DNA of 64,000 nucleotides, taken from contig CADBEB010000001.1 in NCBI GenBank assembly GCA_902793605.1, positions 248,001 through 312,000 on the forward strand, in the 5' to 3' direction. The stretch is from an uncultured Eubacteriales bacterium. GTDB lineage: Bacteria > Bacillota > Clostridia > Christensenellales > Aristaeellaceae. Shown here piece by piece: positions 9,323 through 18,295 of this stretch (positions within the stretch are counted from its first letter, which is position 1; every line of letters starts with the position of its first letter). The position numbers and the translations under genes were made by a program. The notes beneath the pieces are model-generated. The model did no database searches. It worked only from the letters and a program-made list of their open reading frames with translations, and had not been told where the DNA came from.

Positions 9323-10193
9323 GCTGATCCTCTGTTTCGTTTCCCGGCAGTTCCAGCGTGATCCGCCCGAGTTTTCCGCCGCGGTATTCGTCAAGCACTA
9401 CCGAACAGCACCGGTCATAATCAGGCTGGTTTCCCTTCAGCAGCCACCCTCTGCCTATGCAAACGGCTTCGAGCAGCTCAACGCCTGCCAGTCCTGTGTC
9501 CTCTATGTGAAATCTTTCGCGCACTTTTTCCGGAACGATCGCGCACAGATCCTGCAGAAGCTGAATGGTCAGATCGTATACGTCAATGACATCGTCCTTG
9601 ACAGAACCGATGTAACACAGCCGTTTTGCGGCGATCTGATCCTCAAGACGCGGCCATAATAGTCCCGGAGTATCCAGCAGTTCCAGGTACGGCGATACCC
9701 TGACCCATTGATTGCTTTTCGTAACGCCGGGCCGGTCTCCGATCTGCGAGATGTTCCGACCGTACAGATGATTGATCAGCGTGCTTTTTCCCACGTTGGG
9801 GATGCCGACGATCATTGCTCTGACCGTTTTCCTGACTCCTTTTTTCAGTGACTTCTCGACGAGTTCCTTCGTTGCTTTGTCAATAAGGCTGACAATTTCC
9901 TTACCTTTCAGCCGGGATGCATTCATCAGATGCGCTTCGATCCCTTCACTCCGGAAATAGCTTAACCATCCGGAAGAAGCCGCAGGATCCGCCAGGTCGC
10001 TCTTATTCAGAAACAGCAGATGCTTCTTCCCGGCTGCCAGGGTCTTCAGTTCGGGGTTCCGGCTTGAATATGGAAGCCTGGCGTCGCAGACCTCCATGAC
10101 GAGGTCAATTCTCCTGATCTGGTCCTGCAGCAGGCGTTTTGTTTTTGCCATATGTCCCGGATACCAGTTGATCTTCTTCGGATTCTCGCTCAT
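9315..10193 (-). CDS. rbgA: Ribosome biogenesis GTPase RbgA (YlqF)
   Basis: Circularly permuted GTPase needed for late assembly of the 50S ribosomal subunit. The order of motifs shows the permutation: NKSDL (G4) comes first, then [12 protein letters not shown] (G1) and LDTPGLLWP (G3). The N terminus INWYPGHMAKTKR is diagnostic of YlqF. 292 residues, with a C-terminal helical RNA-binding domain after about residue 200. It is the first gene of the minus-strand unit that runs to topA, with its own promoter at 10226-10254 and AAAGGA before the ATG. Confidence 0.97.
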   Translation of the reverse strand: MSENPKKINWYPGHMAKTKRLLQDQIRRIDLVMEVCDARLPYSSRNPELKTLAAGKKHLLFLNKSDLADPAASSGWLSYFRSEGIEAHLMNASRLKGKEIVSLIDKATKELVEKSLKKGVRKTVRAMIVGIPNVGKSTLINHLYGRNISQIGDRPGVTKSNQWVRVSPYLELLDTPGLLWPRLEDQIAAKRLCYIGSVKDDVIDVYDLTIQLLQDLCAIVPEKVRERFHIEDTGLAGVELLEAVCIGRGWLLKGNQPDYDRCCSVVLDEYRGGKLGRITLELPGNETEDQHD

Positions 10194-10225
10194 ACCGTTT
10201 CCTTTAAAATAAAAATTCCTTCATT

Positions 10226-10254
10226 AATATATGCAAAATGCAAGTTACAGTCAA
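10226..10254 (-). promoter_or_regulatory. Sigma-A type promoter of the rbgA-topA operon
   Basis: On the minus strand TTGACT (10249-10254) and TATATT (10226-10231) are separated by 17 bases. It lies between the terminator of the preceding unit and the rbgA start, with a leader of about 25 bases, so it is well placed to drive the whole operon. Confidence 0.75.
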
Positions 10255-10261
10255 GGCGAAC

Positions 10262-10300
10262 AAAAAAGAAGCGGCCGGATCATGTTTTCTGATCGGCCGC
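10262..10300 (-). terminator. Rho-independent terminator after the DUF4230 gene
   Basis: Minus-strand transcript forms GCGGCCGATCA paired with TGATCCGGCCGC (one bulged C), followed by TTCTTTTTT. The 5' arm overlaps the last codons and the stop codon of the DUF4230 gene. It separates the GH3-to-DUF4230 unit from the rbgA operon. Confidence 0.8.
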
Positions 10301-10912
10301 TTTTTCCTCAATCCTGCGGAATTCAAAACGGTAATGACGTTCACCGTACGGATCGAGCCATTTACAGATGGTTTCCTTGAATGCTTTTTGAGTATCCGTC
10401 CAGATTTTTTCCTGATGCTCCGGAACTGTCAGGTACTGATTCCTGCACTTTTGTTTCTGTTCGTCCAGGAGCGTTTCCGTGCTTTTGTCGATCGCATGGC
10501 TGAAAAAGTCTTTTCTGTCTATTTTGAGCGCCTCGATCCCGTCGTTCAGGATCAACGGTTCAGGCAGCAAGAAAACAATCCGGTCGCTGTCCGGCGTCAG
10601 GACCACTTCGTTCAGGTCGATCCCAAGGCTGGCTGTATACCGGTATCGGATGGTGGTTGTTCCGACTGTACCGAAAATGATTACATTTGTCTTCGCTTCC
10701 AGGACCCCTTCTTCTTCGACGGTTGTTACTTCCAGTCGCTGGCTTGATTCAAGCTTTTGCTCGAGAATCCTGCTCTGTGCGTTGATCTCCCCTGTGATAT
10801 CCGGCAGGATCAGCTGAAACAGCTGTTTGGTAAAGGGGAGCAAAAGGATCACAAGGATCACGACAAACGCCTTGCTGATGATGGTTAAAAGCCATTTGCC
10901 GGTCTTTTTCAT
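10280..10912 (-). CDS. DUF4230 family membrane-anchored protein
   Basis: Function unknown. The protein of about 210 residues has an N-terminal membrane helix (WLLTIISKAFVVILVILLLPF) and a soluble part with a beta-rich core (IIFGTVGTTTIRYRYTASLGIDL) of the DUF4230 type and a charged helical tail. I prefer the ATG at 10912 because AAGGGG lies six bases before it; an ATG five codons upstream (10927) overlaps the stop codon of the small gene before it and has no clear site. It is directly coupled to that 49-residue membrane protein, so the two probably act together. A terminator follows immediately. Confidence 0.75.
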   Translation of the reverse strand: MKKTGKWLLTIISKAFVVILVILLLPFTKQLFQLILPDITGEINAQSRILEQKLESSQRLEVTTVEEEGVLEAKTNVIIFGTVGTTTIRYRYTASLGIDLNEVVLTPDSDRIVFLLPEPLILNDGIEALKIDRKDFFSHAIDKSTETLLDEQKQKCRNQYLTVPEHQEKIWTDTQKAFKETICKWLDPYGERHYRFEFRRIEEKAADQKT

Positions 10913-10923
10913 CCTGATCCCCT

Positions 10924-11073
10924 TCATTTGGTCATCATCGCCAGTACCCTCATCAGCACTTCAGTGATGAACAGGTACAGGACGGTGAGTATTCCGATCG
11001 ACATGAATACCTTTGACAGGATGGAGAAGCGCTTCCTGTTCTCGTTCCGTCCCTCTTCATTCCGTTCATTCAT
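10924..11073 (-). CDS. 49-residue single-span membrane protein
   Basis: An unrecognised small protein. The minus strand reads from the ATG at 11073: a charged, asparagine/glutamate/arginine-rich N terminus of about 15 residues, then a hydrophobic stretch SILSKVFMSIGILTVLYLF that would cross the membrane, then a short tail ending MMTK. AGGAGTGA lies nine bases before the start. Its TGA stop overlaps an ATG of the DUF4230 frame. The good ribosome binding site, the tight spacing (17 bases after the phosphohexomutase gene) and the clear membrane span support a real gene. Confidence 0.6.
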   Translation of the reverse strand: MNERNEEGRNENRKRFSILSKVFMSIGILTVLYLFITEVLMRVLAMMTK

Positions 11074-11090
11074 GCTGTTTATCACTCCTG

Positions 11091-12611
11091 TCAGTCCACT
11101 CCGGCGGCCTGTTTCAGGGGCGTAAGATCGATCCCTTTGCTGTCGCTGATGACGTTGTACAGTCTTTGCAGCATATCCTTTACGCCCCCCGGAATATCGC
11201 TTTCCGCGTTCAGCGGCATCACCGGATCATGAACGCTGAGCCGGAGCAGGAACCATCCTGCGTCGTTCTTGTCATTCAGGTCAAAGCTGATCCGGATTCC
11301 CTCCCGGTTATCGGGTGCGATATGCCAGTCCGGATCCTTCCCGGCATAGTCCAGTACACTCCTGATAACCTTCTCTCCGATTGTCCTGAAATCCTGATCC
11401 GTGATGTTCAGGCGGATTTCAGTGCTTTCGACCGGTTCTCTCAGGTCAGCAATGAGGCTGCCGAGTTTTTCATTCCTGCGCTTCATGATCATTGCCCGAA
11501 TGATCAGTACTGTCACAAGGTACATTCCGTCATCCAGGAAATGATTTTCGCGTAAAGCAGCATGGCCGCTTGTTTCAATGGCAAGCGGGCAGCTTTCGCC
11601 TTCCCGGTTCAGGCGTATCGCTTCATCAATCACGTTTCGGTATCCCCTTTTGAACCGGTAATGCCTGCCACCGTGATCACGGATGAAATCTGCGAGGCCG
11701 GAGGAAGTAACCGAGTCCGTAACAATGGTCTGCCCCTTCTTCTCTTCCAGCAGGATTGCGCTGATCAATGCAATCAGGCGGTTTCTGTTAATCGCTTTTC
11801 CGTCTCCGTCCACAATCGCGGCGCGATCGCAGTCTGCATCGAAAATGACTCCGACATCCGCGCCGCTTGCTGTCACAGCCGCCTGGAGCGACTGGATCGC
11901 GTCCGTGTTCTCCGGATTCGGGATATGATTCGGAAAGCGTCCGTCAGGTTCCAGGAACTGGCTTCCTTCTGTGGAAGCGCCAAGCTGTTCCATCAGTTCT
12001 GCATAAAAGCCGCCCGCGCCGTTTCCGGCATCAACGGCGACCTGCAACCCTTTCAGCGGCTGTTGATCGGTTGTGCCCAATCCTTTCCGGATCCGGTCAG
12101 CAAGCTGTTTCATATAGACCGGCAGGAATGGAATCTGACGGATTTCGCCTTCTTCATGCAGTTCATCTTGAGGTGTCTGAGCATTCCTGAGGAGCTCGGT
12201 TATCTCGTTTCCTTCAAGACCGCCTTTTTCTGTGAAAAATTTAAGGCCGTTCTTATTCCAGGGATGGTGACTCGCTGTGATCATGATGGCGCCGTCTGTT
12301 CTGAAGCCATCCGTAATCGTGCTCATGAACATGGCCGGCGTTGTACACATGCCGAAATCGATCGCTACCGCACCGGCTTTCCGGATCCCTTCCGCAGCCG
12401 CAGCAAGGAGTGCAGGACCTGAGATCCGGCTGTCCCTTCCCAGTGAAATGGTAATCTCTGATGCTTTTTTCCCTTTTTCAGCGCACAGTTTCCTGACGAA
12501 TGCCGCGCCAAGCGCAAGCGCGACTTCATCGGTCAGGACAGCCCCTTCTCCGACAGCCGTCCCGCGCACATCCGATCCACTTTTCAGCGTCAGCCAATCC
12601 ATTCTCTTCAT
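11091..12611 (-). CDS. Phosphomannomutase/phosphoglucomutase family protein
   Basis: Alpha-D-phosphohexomutase superfamily, interconverting sugar 1- and 6-phosphates through a phosphoserine. TASHHPWNKNGLKFF carries the catalytic serine (Ser114 in the 506-residue product), and the metal loop reads DADCDR near residue 260 in place of the common DGDGDR/DGDADR, with all three aspartates kept. The sugar-binding ETSGH loop (LAIETSGHAAL) and a C-terminal phosphate-binding segment (PDNREGIRI) are present. Whether it prefers mannose or glucose phosphate cannot be decided here. The start overlaps the end of the DUF2461 gene by four bases (ATGA), so the two are translationally coupled. Confidence 0.88.
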   Translation of the reverse strand: MKRMDWLTLKSGSDVRGTAVGEGAVLTDEVALALGAAFVRKLCAEKGKKASEITISLGRDSRISGPALLAAAAEGIRKAGAVAIDFGMCTTPAMFMSTITDGFRTDGAIMITASHHPWNKNGLKFFTEKGGLEGNEITELLRNAQTPQDELHEEGEIRQIPFLPVYMKQLADRIRKGLGTTDQQPLKGLQVAVDAGNGAGGFYAELMEQLGASTEGSQFLEPDGRFPNHIPNPENTDAIQSLQAAVTASGADVGVIFDADCDRAAIVDGDGKAINRNRLIALISAILLEEKKGQTIVTDSVTSSGLADFIRDHGGRHYRFKRGYRNVIDEAIRLNREGESCPLAIETSGHAALRENHFLDDGMYLVTVLIIRAMIMKRRNEKLGSLIADLREPVESTEIRLNITDQDFRTIGEKVIRSVLDYAGKDPDWHIAPDNREGIRISFDLNDKNDAGWFLLRLSVHDPVMPLNAESDIPGGVKDMLQRLYNVISDSKGIDLTPLKQAAGVD

Positions 12612-13303
12612 TCCTTTCCGGTTTTTTCCATCTCGTCCGCGTATCCGCGGAGTAAATGATACATTGGTGCCATGGCGATGAAATCATTTCGGACATCCTT
12701 GAGCACCCTGTCCGAGAATGCCGATTGATAATCGGGTTCATATTTGCAGATATACATTTCCCGGACGCTGTACCACATCCGGAGACGGTCTGGGATCTCA
12801 GACGGAATCTCCATCCGCTTATATGCTGATCCGGTCAGGACAAGATGTCTTCGTCCAAGATTCATATCGTCCAGCATCGCCTGCGTTCCGTCCGGATTGG
12901 ATCTCATCCTCCTGCGGAACAGGTCGAAAAGCTCGCGGTTCTCACCCCATACACCCAAACCCCAGTTCAGTCTGTCCGGACCAAATTCAAAAAAGTAGTT
13001 CACGGATTGTTCGCGTGGTTCGGCGGCTCTTCTGAACAGCAGCCAGTGGTGGTCCCTGTACGGACTTTTATCCCTGGAAAAACGTGTATCCCTGTGGATT
13101 CTTGACAGGCACTTATAGGGTCGTACCTCCATGCGCGGGTCGATCTTCTGCATATCCGGCGCCAGATCCCCGATAAATTCGTAGAAAGGAGTCTGAACCA
13201 CATCAATATAGCGGTCATGGTTGGCATGGAAGAATTCGCTGTTGTTGTGAAACTTCAGATCCAGCAGGAACCGGATCGTTTCGTCCGTAAATCCGGAAAA
13301 CAT
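12608..13303 (-). CDS. DUF2461 family protein
   Basis: Member of the DUF2461 (TIGR02453) family, function unknown. The 231 residues carry the family features: FLLDLKFHNNSEFFHANHDRY near the N terminus, RIHRDTRFSRDKSPYRDHHW in the middle and YFFEFGPDRLNWGLGVW. GGAGG lies before the ATG. The gene lies 27 bases after the GH3 gene and overlaps the phosphohexomutase start, so it is likely part of the same transcript. No catalytic role can be assigned from sequence. Confidence 0.88.
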   Translation of the reverse strand: MFSGFTDETIRFLLDLKFHNNSEFFHANHDRYIDVVQTPFYEFIGDLAPDMQKIDPRMEVRPYKCLSRIHRDTRFSRDKSPYRDHHWLLFRRAAEPREQSVNYFFEFGPDRLNWGLGVWGENRELFDLFRRRMRSNPDGTQAMLDDMNLGRRHLVLTGSAYKRMEIPSEIPDRLRMWYSVREMYICKYEPDYQSAFSDRVLKDVRNDFIAMAPMYHLLRGYADEMEKTGKE

Positions 13304-13316
13304 AATGCCTCCGTTA

Positions 13317-13332
13317 AAACCGACTTCGGTTT
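13317..13332 (-). terminator. Weak hairpin at the end of the GH3 gene (possible attenuator)
   Basis: Minus strand AAACCG-AAGT-CGGTTT forms a six-pair hairpin overlapping the GH3 stop codon and followed by a short TTAA. It is too weak to call a full terminator and could reduce read-through into the DUF2461 gene. Confidence 0.25.
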
Positions 13333-15400
13333 ATTTTTTGATCTCAATCGGTCGGATGCCTGTCAGGCGGACACTCAGTTCGTCTGGCTGGCTCATGCCG
13401 GCGAAAAGGGTGTAATGCTCGGCTTTTCGGCGCTCGCCTGCTTCATCGATCACGGTATCGGTATTCGGATCCAGTGTTACTTCAAAACATTTTGTTTCAC
13501 CGCTCTTCAGCGCGACGCGCCTGAATCCGCACAGTCTCGGATGAACGGGTGCAAATGGGCTGTCACAGGCGACATAGACCTGCAGCACGGTTTCGCTGTC
13601 CCGGTCTCCTGTGTTGCTGATTTCCATGCTCACTGTTCCTTCTCCGACTTTTGCATCGTTGATGGAGAAAGACGTATAACTCAACCCGTATCCGAACGGG
13701 TAGAGCGGTTCGCCGGTAAAATACCGGTATGTCCTGTTCGTCATGGCATAATCTTCAAAGTCGGGAAGATCCTTAACATCCTTATAGAATGTAAGCGGCA
13801 GGCGTCCGCTGAAGTCCTTCTCCCCGAAAAGCAGTTCCGCCAGAGCGGTTCCGCCGGCTTGTCCCGGATACCAGGCGAATACCTTGGCATTCCCTTCCGG
13901 CACGTTCAGGTTAGAACCGGCTGCAATAACCGTAACAAGGCGTTTTGCACTCTTTTCCAGGGTTTTCAGCAGTTTCCTCTGGGATTCCGGAATCAGCAGG
14001 TCGATCTTGTCTCCGCTGAAGTATTCATTGCCGGTATCCCCTTCTTCACCTTCCAGTCCGGCATCCAGTCCGACGCATGCGATCGTGACGTCAGCAGCTT
14101 CCGCATACATGGCAGCTTCCGCCAGCCGGTCATCCGCCTGGGCGAGATTGGATGTTCTGTCTTTGAAAAGGTGGCATCCGAGGCTGTAAAGAACACGGAT
14201 CCCATGCTTTGCTGCATAGGCGCGAAGTCCGCCGAGGAACGTGACATAGCGGCTGCTGGTTCCGTTGTAGTTGCCTTCCAGCGCCATGACGCTGTCCGCG
14301 TTGGGACCGACTACCGCGATCGTCCGGACCTTCTGCGGGTCCAGCGGAAGCGTACCGTCGTTCTCCAGCAGCACCATGCTCTTTTCTGCGGCCTTCAGCG
14401 CAAGGCGATCATGATCATCCGTATCCGTATCCGTTACCGGGATCCGGTCGTACTCACAGTCGTCTGCAAACATACCGAGCAGGAAGCGCGTGGTGAAAAG
14501 GCGTTCACAGGCCAGTGTGATCTGATCCTCGGTCACCAGACCTTCCTGGACCGCTTCCATCATATGCAGGTACGTATTTCCGCAGTTCAGATCGCAGCCG
14601 TTTTTGATCGCGAGCGCGGCGCTTTCCGGCGCTGTCGCCGTTACCTTATGGTTCTCATGGAAATCACGGACCGCCCAGCAGTCACTGACGACATGCCCCT
14701 GGAATCCCCATTTCTCCCGCAGCGTCTTTTTCAGCAGCGTCTCGCTTCCGCAGGCCGGTTCTCCGTTTACACGGTTGTATGCGCCCATAACCGATTCGAC
14801 TTCTGCTTCCCTGACGGTTACTTCAAACGCCGGAAGGTAGGTCTCGTTCATATCCTTTGCGTTTGCTTTAGCGTCAAAGTGATGGCGCACCGCTTCAGGA
14901 CCGGAATGTACGGCAAAATGCTTACTGCAGGCAGCAACCTTCAGGTATTTTCCGCTGCCCTGGAGTCCTTTGATGAAGCGGACTCCGAGCCTTGATGTCA
15001 GGTAGGGGTCTTCGCCGTAGGTCTCGTGTCCTCTGCCCCAGCGGGGATCACGGAAAATATTGATGTTCGGGCTCCAAACCGTCAGTCCCTTATAGATATC
15101 CCGGTCCCCGTGGCGGCTCTGGCCGTTGTATTTTGCCCGTGCCTCCTGGGAAATGACATCGGCGATCTTTTCCTGCAGTTCCTCGTCAAACATGGCAGCC
15201 AGTCCGATCGCCTGCGGGAATACGGTAGCCGTTCCGGCGCGCGCAACCCCGTGAAGTACTTCATTCCACCAGTTATAAGCCGGAATACCGAGCCTCTCGA
15301 TCGCAGGCGCGTCATATTTCAGCTGGGAAGCCTTTTCCTCAAGTGTCATTTTGCTCACAAGTTCCCTGGCTTTTGCTCTGGCTTCTTCTCTGTTTCGCAT
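13331..15400 (-). CDS. Glycoside hydrolase family 3 (beta-glucosidase/beta-xylosidase type)
   Basis: Hydrolyses terminal beta-linked sugars from oligosaccharides. The 689-residue product has the GH3 N-terminal barrel with WWNEVLHG, the DPRWGRGHETYGEDP block, the KHF loop (Lys160-His161) and SDCWAV with the predicted nucleophile Asp240; the C-terminal alpha/beta domain (PNADSVMALEGNYNG) and a fibronectin-type III-like end (YPFGYGLSYTSF) follow. The WWNE and SDCW patterns resemble beta-xylosidases, so plant xylo-oligosaccharides are a fair guess. No signal peptide is seen, so I infer action inside the cell on imported sugars. The ATG at 15400 has GGGGGAAGG four bases upstream; an in-frame TTG at 15415 is less likely. 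Confidence 0.93.
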   Translation of the reverse strand: MRNREEARAKARELVSKMTLEEKASQLKYDAPAIERLGIPAYNWWNEVLHGVARAGTATVFPQAIGLAAMFDEELQEKIADVISQEARAKYNGQSRHGDRDIYKGLTVWSPNINIFRDPRWGRGHETYGEDPYLTSRLGVRFIKGLQGSGKYLKVAACSKHFAVHSGPEAVRHHFDAKANAKDMNETYLPAFEVTVREAEVESVMGAYNRVNGEPACGSETLLKKTLREKWGFQGHVVSDCWAVRDFHENHKVTATAPESAALAIKNGCDLNCGNTYLHMMEAVQEGLVTEDQITLACERLFTTRFLLGMFADDCEYDRIPVTDTDTDDHDRLALKAAEKSMVLLENDGTLPLDPQKVRTIAVVGPNADSVMALEGNYNGTSSRYVTFLGGLRAYAAKHGIRVLYSLGCHLFKDRTSNLAQADDRLAEAAMYAEAADVTIACVGLDAGLEGEEGDTGNEYFSGDKIDLLIPESQRKLLKTLEKSAKRLVTVIAAGSNLNVPEGNAKVFAWYPGQAGGTALAELLFGEKDFSGRLPLTFYKDVKDLPDFEDYAMTNRTYRYFTGEPLYPFGYGLSYTSFSINDAKVGEGTVSMEISNTGDRDSETVLQVYVACDSPFAPVHPRLCGFRRVALKSGETKCFEVTLDPNTDTVIDEAGERRKAEHYTLFAGMSQPDELSVRLTGIRPIEIKK

Positions 15401-15480
15401 CGTGCCTTCCCCCAAAACACAAAATATTCTGAATATAATTATTAAACGTCTTAACCCTTGATTCCTCTGCTGTACGGTAC

Positions 15481-15509
15481 AAAAAAAGATTGCTGCGATG
15501 CAGCAATCT
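15481..15509 (-). terminator. Rho-independent terminator of rplS
   Basis: A perfect ten-pair stem (15487-15496 with 15500-15509, three-base loop) followed on the minus strand by a run of seven T. It lies 12 bases after the rplS stop codon. Confidence 0.93.
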
Positions 15510-15521
15510 CTTCAGCACAAA

Positions 15522-15872
15522 TCAAACGCGCTTGACTTCCTTGATCTTCGCCGCCTTACCCTGACGTTCACGCAGGTAGTACAGCTTCGCCCTGCGAACT
15601 TTACCACGGCGGATCAGATCCACATGGTCAACGCGGGGAGAATGGATCGGGAAAGTACGTTCAACACCAATGCCATAGGAAACGCGGCGAACCGTAAAGG
15701 TTTCACGAATGCCGCCATTACGCTTGGCAATCACGGTACCTTCGAAAGCCTGCAGACGTTCACGGTTGCCTTCAACAACCTTGACCCATACGCGCACGGT
15801 ATCACCCACGTTAAACTGGGGAGCATCGCTGCGCAGCTGCTTTGCTTCGATGGAACGGATCAGTTCATTCAT
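15522..15872 (-). CDS. rplS: 50S ribosomal protein L19
   Basis: Ribosomal protein at the 30S-50S interface. The 116 residues match the family throughout, with [41 protein letters not shown] and [19 protein letters not shown] start at the ATG at 15872 ([13 protein letters not shown]), which has GGAGG upstream; the frame is open 16 codons further but that part is leader. Here it stands alone with its own promoter and terminator rather than behind rimM-trmD. The leader of about 95 bases is GC-rich and could fold, but I do not claim a specific L19 autoregulatory element. Confidence 0.98.
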   Translation of the reverse strand: MNELIRSIEAKQLRSDAPQFNVGDTVRVWVKVVEGNRERLQAFEGTVIAKRNGGIRETFTVRRVSYGIGVERTFPIHSPRVDHVDLIRRGKVRRAKLYYLRERQGKAAKIKEVKRV

Positions 15873-15974
15873 TGCTTTGTGCCTCCTTCCCTCATAGACG
15901 TTCATGACCCGGTGGTTCACCCGAACGGATGAATCTTCTGTTCCGGACAGCGGACCGTCCGCATAACAAAAATC

Positions 15975-16003
15975 AGTATATCATCTTTATATCGCCGATG
16001 CAA
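15975..16003 (-). promoter_or_regulatory. Sigma-A promoter of rplS
   Basis: Minus-strand TTGCAT (15998-16003) and TATACT (15975-15980) with a 17-base spacer. Transcription would start near 15968, leaving a leader of about 95 bases before the rplS start codon. Confidence 0.85.
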
Positions 16004-16024
16004 GAAAAATCTTACAATTAGGCA

Positions 16025-17035
16025 TCACAGGTCGATAAACTTCTCAAATTCAGGAAGGATGCCGATCCCGTCCGGGTAGTGAGCGGCAAACTGCGGAATC
16101 GCATGCGACGGGAAACTGTTGCCTTCGATGAAGGTCGGACCGTTTTCTGTGATTGCGACATCCCAGGCAATAAACCGCATCTGGGGAATCTTCTGTGCCG
16201 CATCCATGCACATTTTTTTTGCTTCTTCCCAATACGGGATCTGGAAGCCGATGATGCTCGTGTTGGTCATGGGATGTTTGATATACGTGTTTCCCTGTTT
16301 GTCCGCACCAACTGTAAGGAGCTTGCCGGTCTCCAGGTTGATCCGGGCTGCCATACCACCGCAGTCCACATTATCCATGACCTTACCGTTCCCGATGCGC
16401 AGGAAGGCGTATACAATTCCCTGCTGCTTGTCTCCCAGCAGCGTTGCGATCCGGCAGGTATTGACCGATGTCGGGCAGAGCGATGCCATCTTCGGATGCT
16501 GGATCACAATCTCTTCCAGAATTCCGATCTCATGATCCTTCAGTTCTTTCAGGAATGCTTCGCCGCCCTGTTTCCAGGCATCAGAAGTATATTTGATGAT
16601 CCCTACTCCGCTGGAGCCTTCGATCGGTTTGCCGATCAGCTGCTTCTGATGCCGGCAGAATGATTCCAGTTCCTCTGCCGTCGTTGCCTCATTGATCCGC
16701 ATCCATTTGCGCGGGATCCATTCCTTGAAGAATTCATTGAATTCAGCTTTATCGTCAAACGTATGCCAGTATTCCTTCGGGTTCATCCTCCGTACGATTT
16801 CGTTGGAAATTCCGCGGGTGATGACCGTCTTGCGCTGATCATCATTCAGCCTGTACATCTGGGCGATCTTGTAGTCGATATATCCGGCATTGTATTTGAT
16901 TCCGCATTTCAGCATATCATTCATCAGCCAGATCCGGCTTTTCCCGCTTCTCTTTTTGAGCAGACCGGTCGTCTTCCAGAGTGCTTTCCAGTCCAACTTC
17001 ATGAGTCTTTTGCGAAAATACTGCATCCGTGACAT
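16025..17035 (-). CDS. Sugar-transfer-associated ATP-grasp protein
   Basis: ATP-grasp enzyme of the family often found near cell-surface sugar genes; its substrate is unknown. The 336 residues show the nucleotide-binding stretch LIGKPIEGSSGVGI, an ILEEIVIQHP strand where the adenine is bound, and the metal-binding end FIAWDVAITENGPTFIEGN with Asp, Glu and Asn in the usual places. The N terminus is a basic helical region without a signal peptide. AGAGGGA precedes the ATG. The gene starts 18 bases after ychF and probably shares its promoter. I infer a carboxylate-amine or similar ligation step; the nature of the product cannot be read from sequence. Confidence 0.8.
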   Translation of the reverse strand: MSRMQYFRKRLMKLDWKALWKTTGLLKKRSGKSRIWLMNDMLKCGIKYNAGYIDYKIAQMYRLNDDQRKTVITRGISNEIVRRMNPKEYWHTFDDKAEFNEFFKEWIPRKWMRINEATTAEELESFCRHQKQLIGKPIEGSSGVGIIKYTSDAWKQGGEAFLKELKDHEIGILEEIVIQHPKMASLCPTSVNTCRIATLLGDKQQGIVYAFLRIGNGKVMDNVDCGGMAARINLETGKLLTVGADKQGNTYIKHPMTNTSIIGFQIPYWEEAKKMCMDAAQKIPQMRFIAWDVAITENGPTFIEGNSFPSHAIPQFAAHYPDGIGILPEFEKFIDL

Positions 17036-17053
17036 CGGTTCCGTCCCTCTTTC

Positions 17054-18151
17054 TTATACGTTGAAGCGGAAGAGTGTAATATCCCCGTCCTTCATCACAT
17101 AGTCTTTTCCTTCGCTGCGGATAAGGCCTTTTTCCTTGCATGCCGCCATGCTTCCGTTCTCAGTCAGCTGTTCGAACGGAACCACTTCTGCGCGGATGAA
17201 CCCCTTTTCAAAATCCGTATGAATCTTTCCGGCTGCCTGCGGTGCCTTAGTTCCCTTGACGATTGTCCAGGCGCGGCATTCATCTTCGCCTGCCGTCAGG
17301 AATGAGATCAGTCCGAGCAGTCGATAACTGGCTGTAATCAGTCTGTCCAGGCCGCTCTGGCCAATCCCGAGTTCTTCCAGGAATTCCTTTTTCTCTTCCG
17401 CGCTCATCGACGCAATGTCCTGTTCAATTGCAGCGGAGATCACGATGACCTCGGCCTTTTCCGCGGAAGCGGCCTCCTTGACGCGAACGACGAAGGGAAT
17501 CTCTTTCTCGTCCTTTCCAAGGTCATCTTCAGAAATATTTGCGGCATAGATTACCGGTTTTGTCGTAAGCAGAAACCAGCTGTACATAATCTGCTTTTCA
17601 TCGTCCGTGCATTCCAGCGTCCTGGCAGGTTTTCCGCTTTCCAGGTGGGCATACAGACGTTCGGCGAGCCCGGCTTCATCTGCAGCTTTTTTGTCTCCGC
17701 CGCGAAAACTCTTTTCGGCTTTTTCCCTGCGTTTCTGGACCGTTTCCATGTCTGCAAAGATCAGTTCAAGGTTGATCGTCTCAATGTCGCGCATCGGATC
17801 GACTGAGCCGTCCACGTGAATGATATTGTCATCCTCAAAGCAACGGACGACATGAACGATTGCATCCACTTCACGGATATGGGAAAGGAATTTGTTTCCC
17901 AGTCCTTCTCCCCTGCTCGCGCCTCTGACGAGACCTGCAATATCAACAAATTCAATGATCGCTGGCGTCACCTTTTTCGGATGATACATCTCGGCGAGCA
18001 CATCGAGCCGGTGATCCGGCACCGGAACGATCCCGGTATTCGGTTCGATGGTACAGAACGGATAGTTTTCCGCCTGGGCGCCTGCATTGGTGATCGCATT
18101 GAACAAAGTGCTCTTTCCGACATTCGGAAGACCGACGACTCCGAGTTTCAT
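17054..18151 (-). CDS. ychF: Redox-regulated ATPase YchF (Obg-like)
   Basis: Universally conserved Obg-family P-loop protein that binds ribosomes and prefers ATP to GTP. The 365 residues start [19 protein letters not shown] (G1), then [20 protein letters not shown] (G3), and the G4 position reads NISE instead of NKxD, the known sign of the ATP-binding subgroup. The C terminus carries the TGS-like domain with GWTIVKG-type variant [21 protein letters not shown] consensus promoter lies upstream. Length is normal. Confidence 0.97.
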   Translation of the reverse strand: MKLGVVGLPNVGKSTLFNAITNAGAQAENYPFCTIEPNTGIVPVPDHRLDVLAEMYHPKKVTPAIIEFVDIAGLVRGASRGEGLGNKFLSHIREVDAIVHVVRCFEDDNIIHVDGSVDPMRDIETINLELIFADMETVQKRREKAEKSFRGGDKKAADEAGLAERLYAHLESGKPARTLECTDDEKQIMYSWFLLTTKPVIYAANISEDDLGKDEKEIPFVVRVKEAASAEKAEVIVISAAIEQDIASMSAEEKKEFLEELGIGQSGLDRLITASYRLLGLISFLTAGEDECRAWTIVKGTKAPQAAGKIHTDFEKGFIRAEVVPFEQLTENGSMAACKEKGLIRSEGKDYVMKDGDITLFRFNV

Positions 18152-18207
18152 GGTCCGGCTGCACTCCCTTCTGATTCTTCGGATTGCTTCAGTCGCATCA
18201 AATTAAA

Positions 18208-18236
18208 ATTATATCGGTCGCTTCTTCATCAGTCAA
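18208..18236 (-). promoter_or_regulatory. Sigma-A promoter of ychF
   Basis: Minus-strand TTGACT (18231-18236), 17-base spacer, TATAAT (18208-18213). Its -35 box lies two bases from the -35 box of the divergent uppP promoter. Confidence 0.88.
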
Positions 18237-18238
18237 GC

Positions 18239-18267
18239 TTTCCAAACGATTGGCGATATGATAAAAT
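18239..18267 (+). promoter_or_regulatory. Probable promoter of uppP
   Basis: TTTCCA (18239-18244), 17-base spacer, TAAAAT (18262-18267). Boxes are only moderately close to consensus, but the position just before the uppP leader fits. Confidence 0.5.
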
Positions 18268-18295
18268 AATTTGGTTATGATCAGGAGGGATGCTT

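Noticed and set aside
13217..14995. Long plus-strand open frame opposite GH3
   Set aside because: Antisense to clear GH3 motifs; no domain and no ribosome binding site.
15873..15975. Possible L19 leader regulatory RNA
   Set aside because: The leader is long and GC-rich and could fold, but I cannot match it to the known element by eye.
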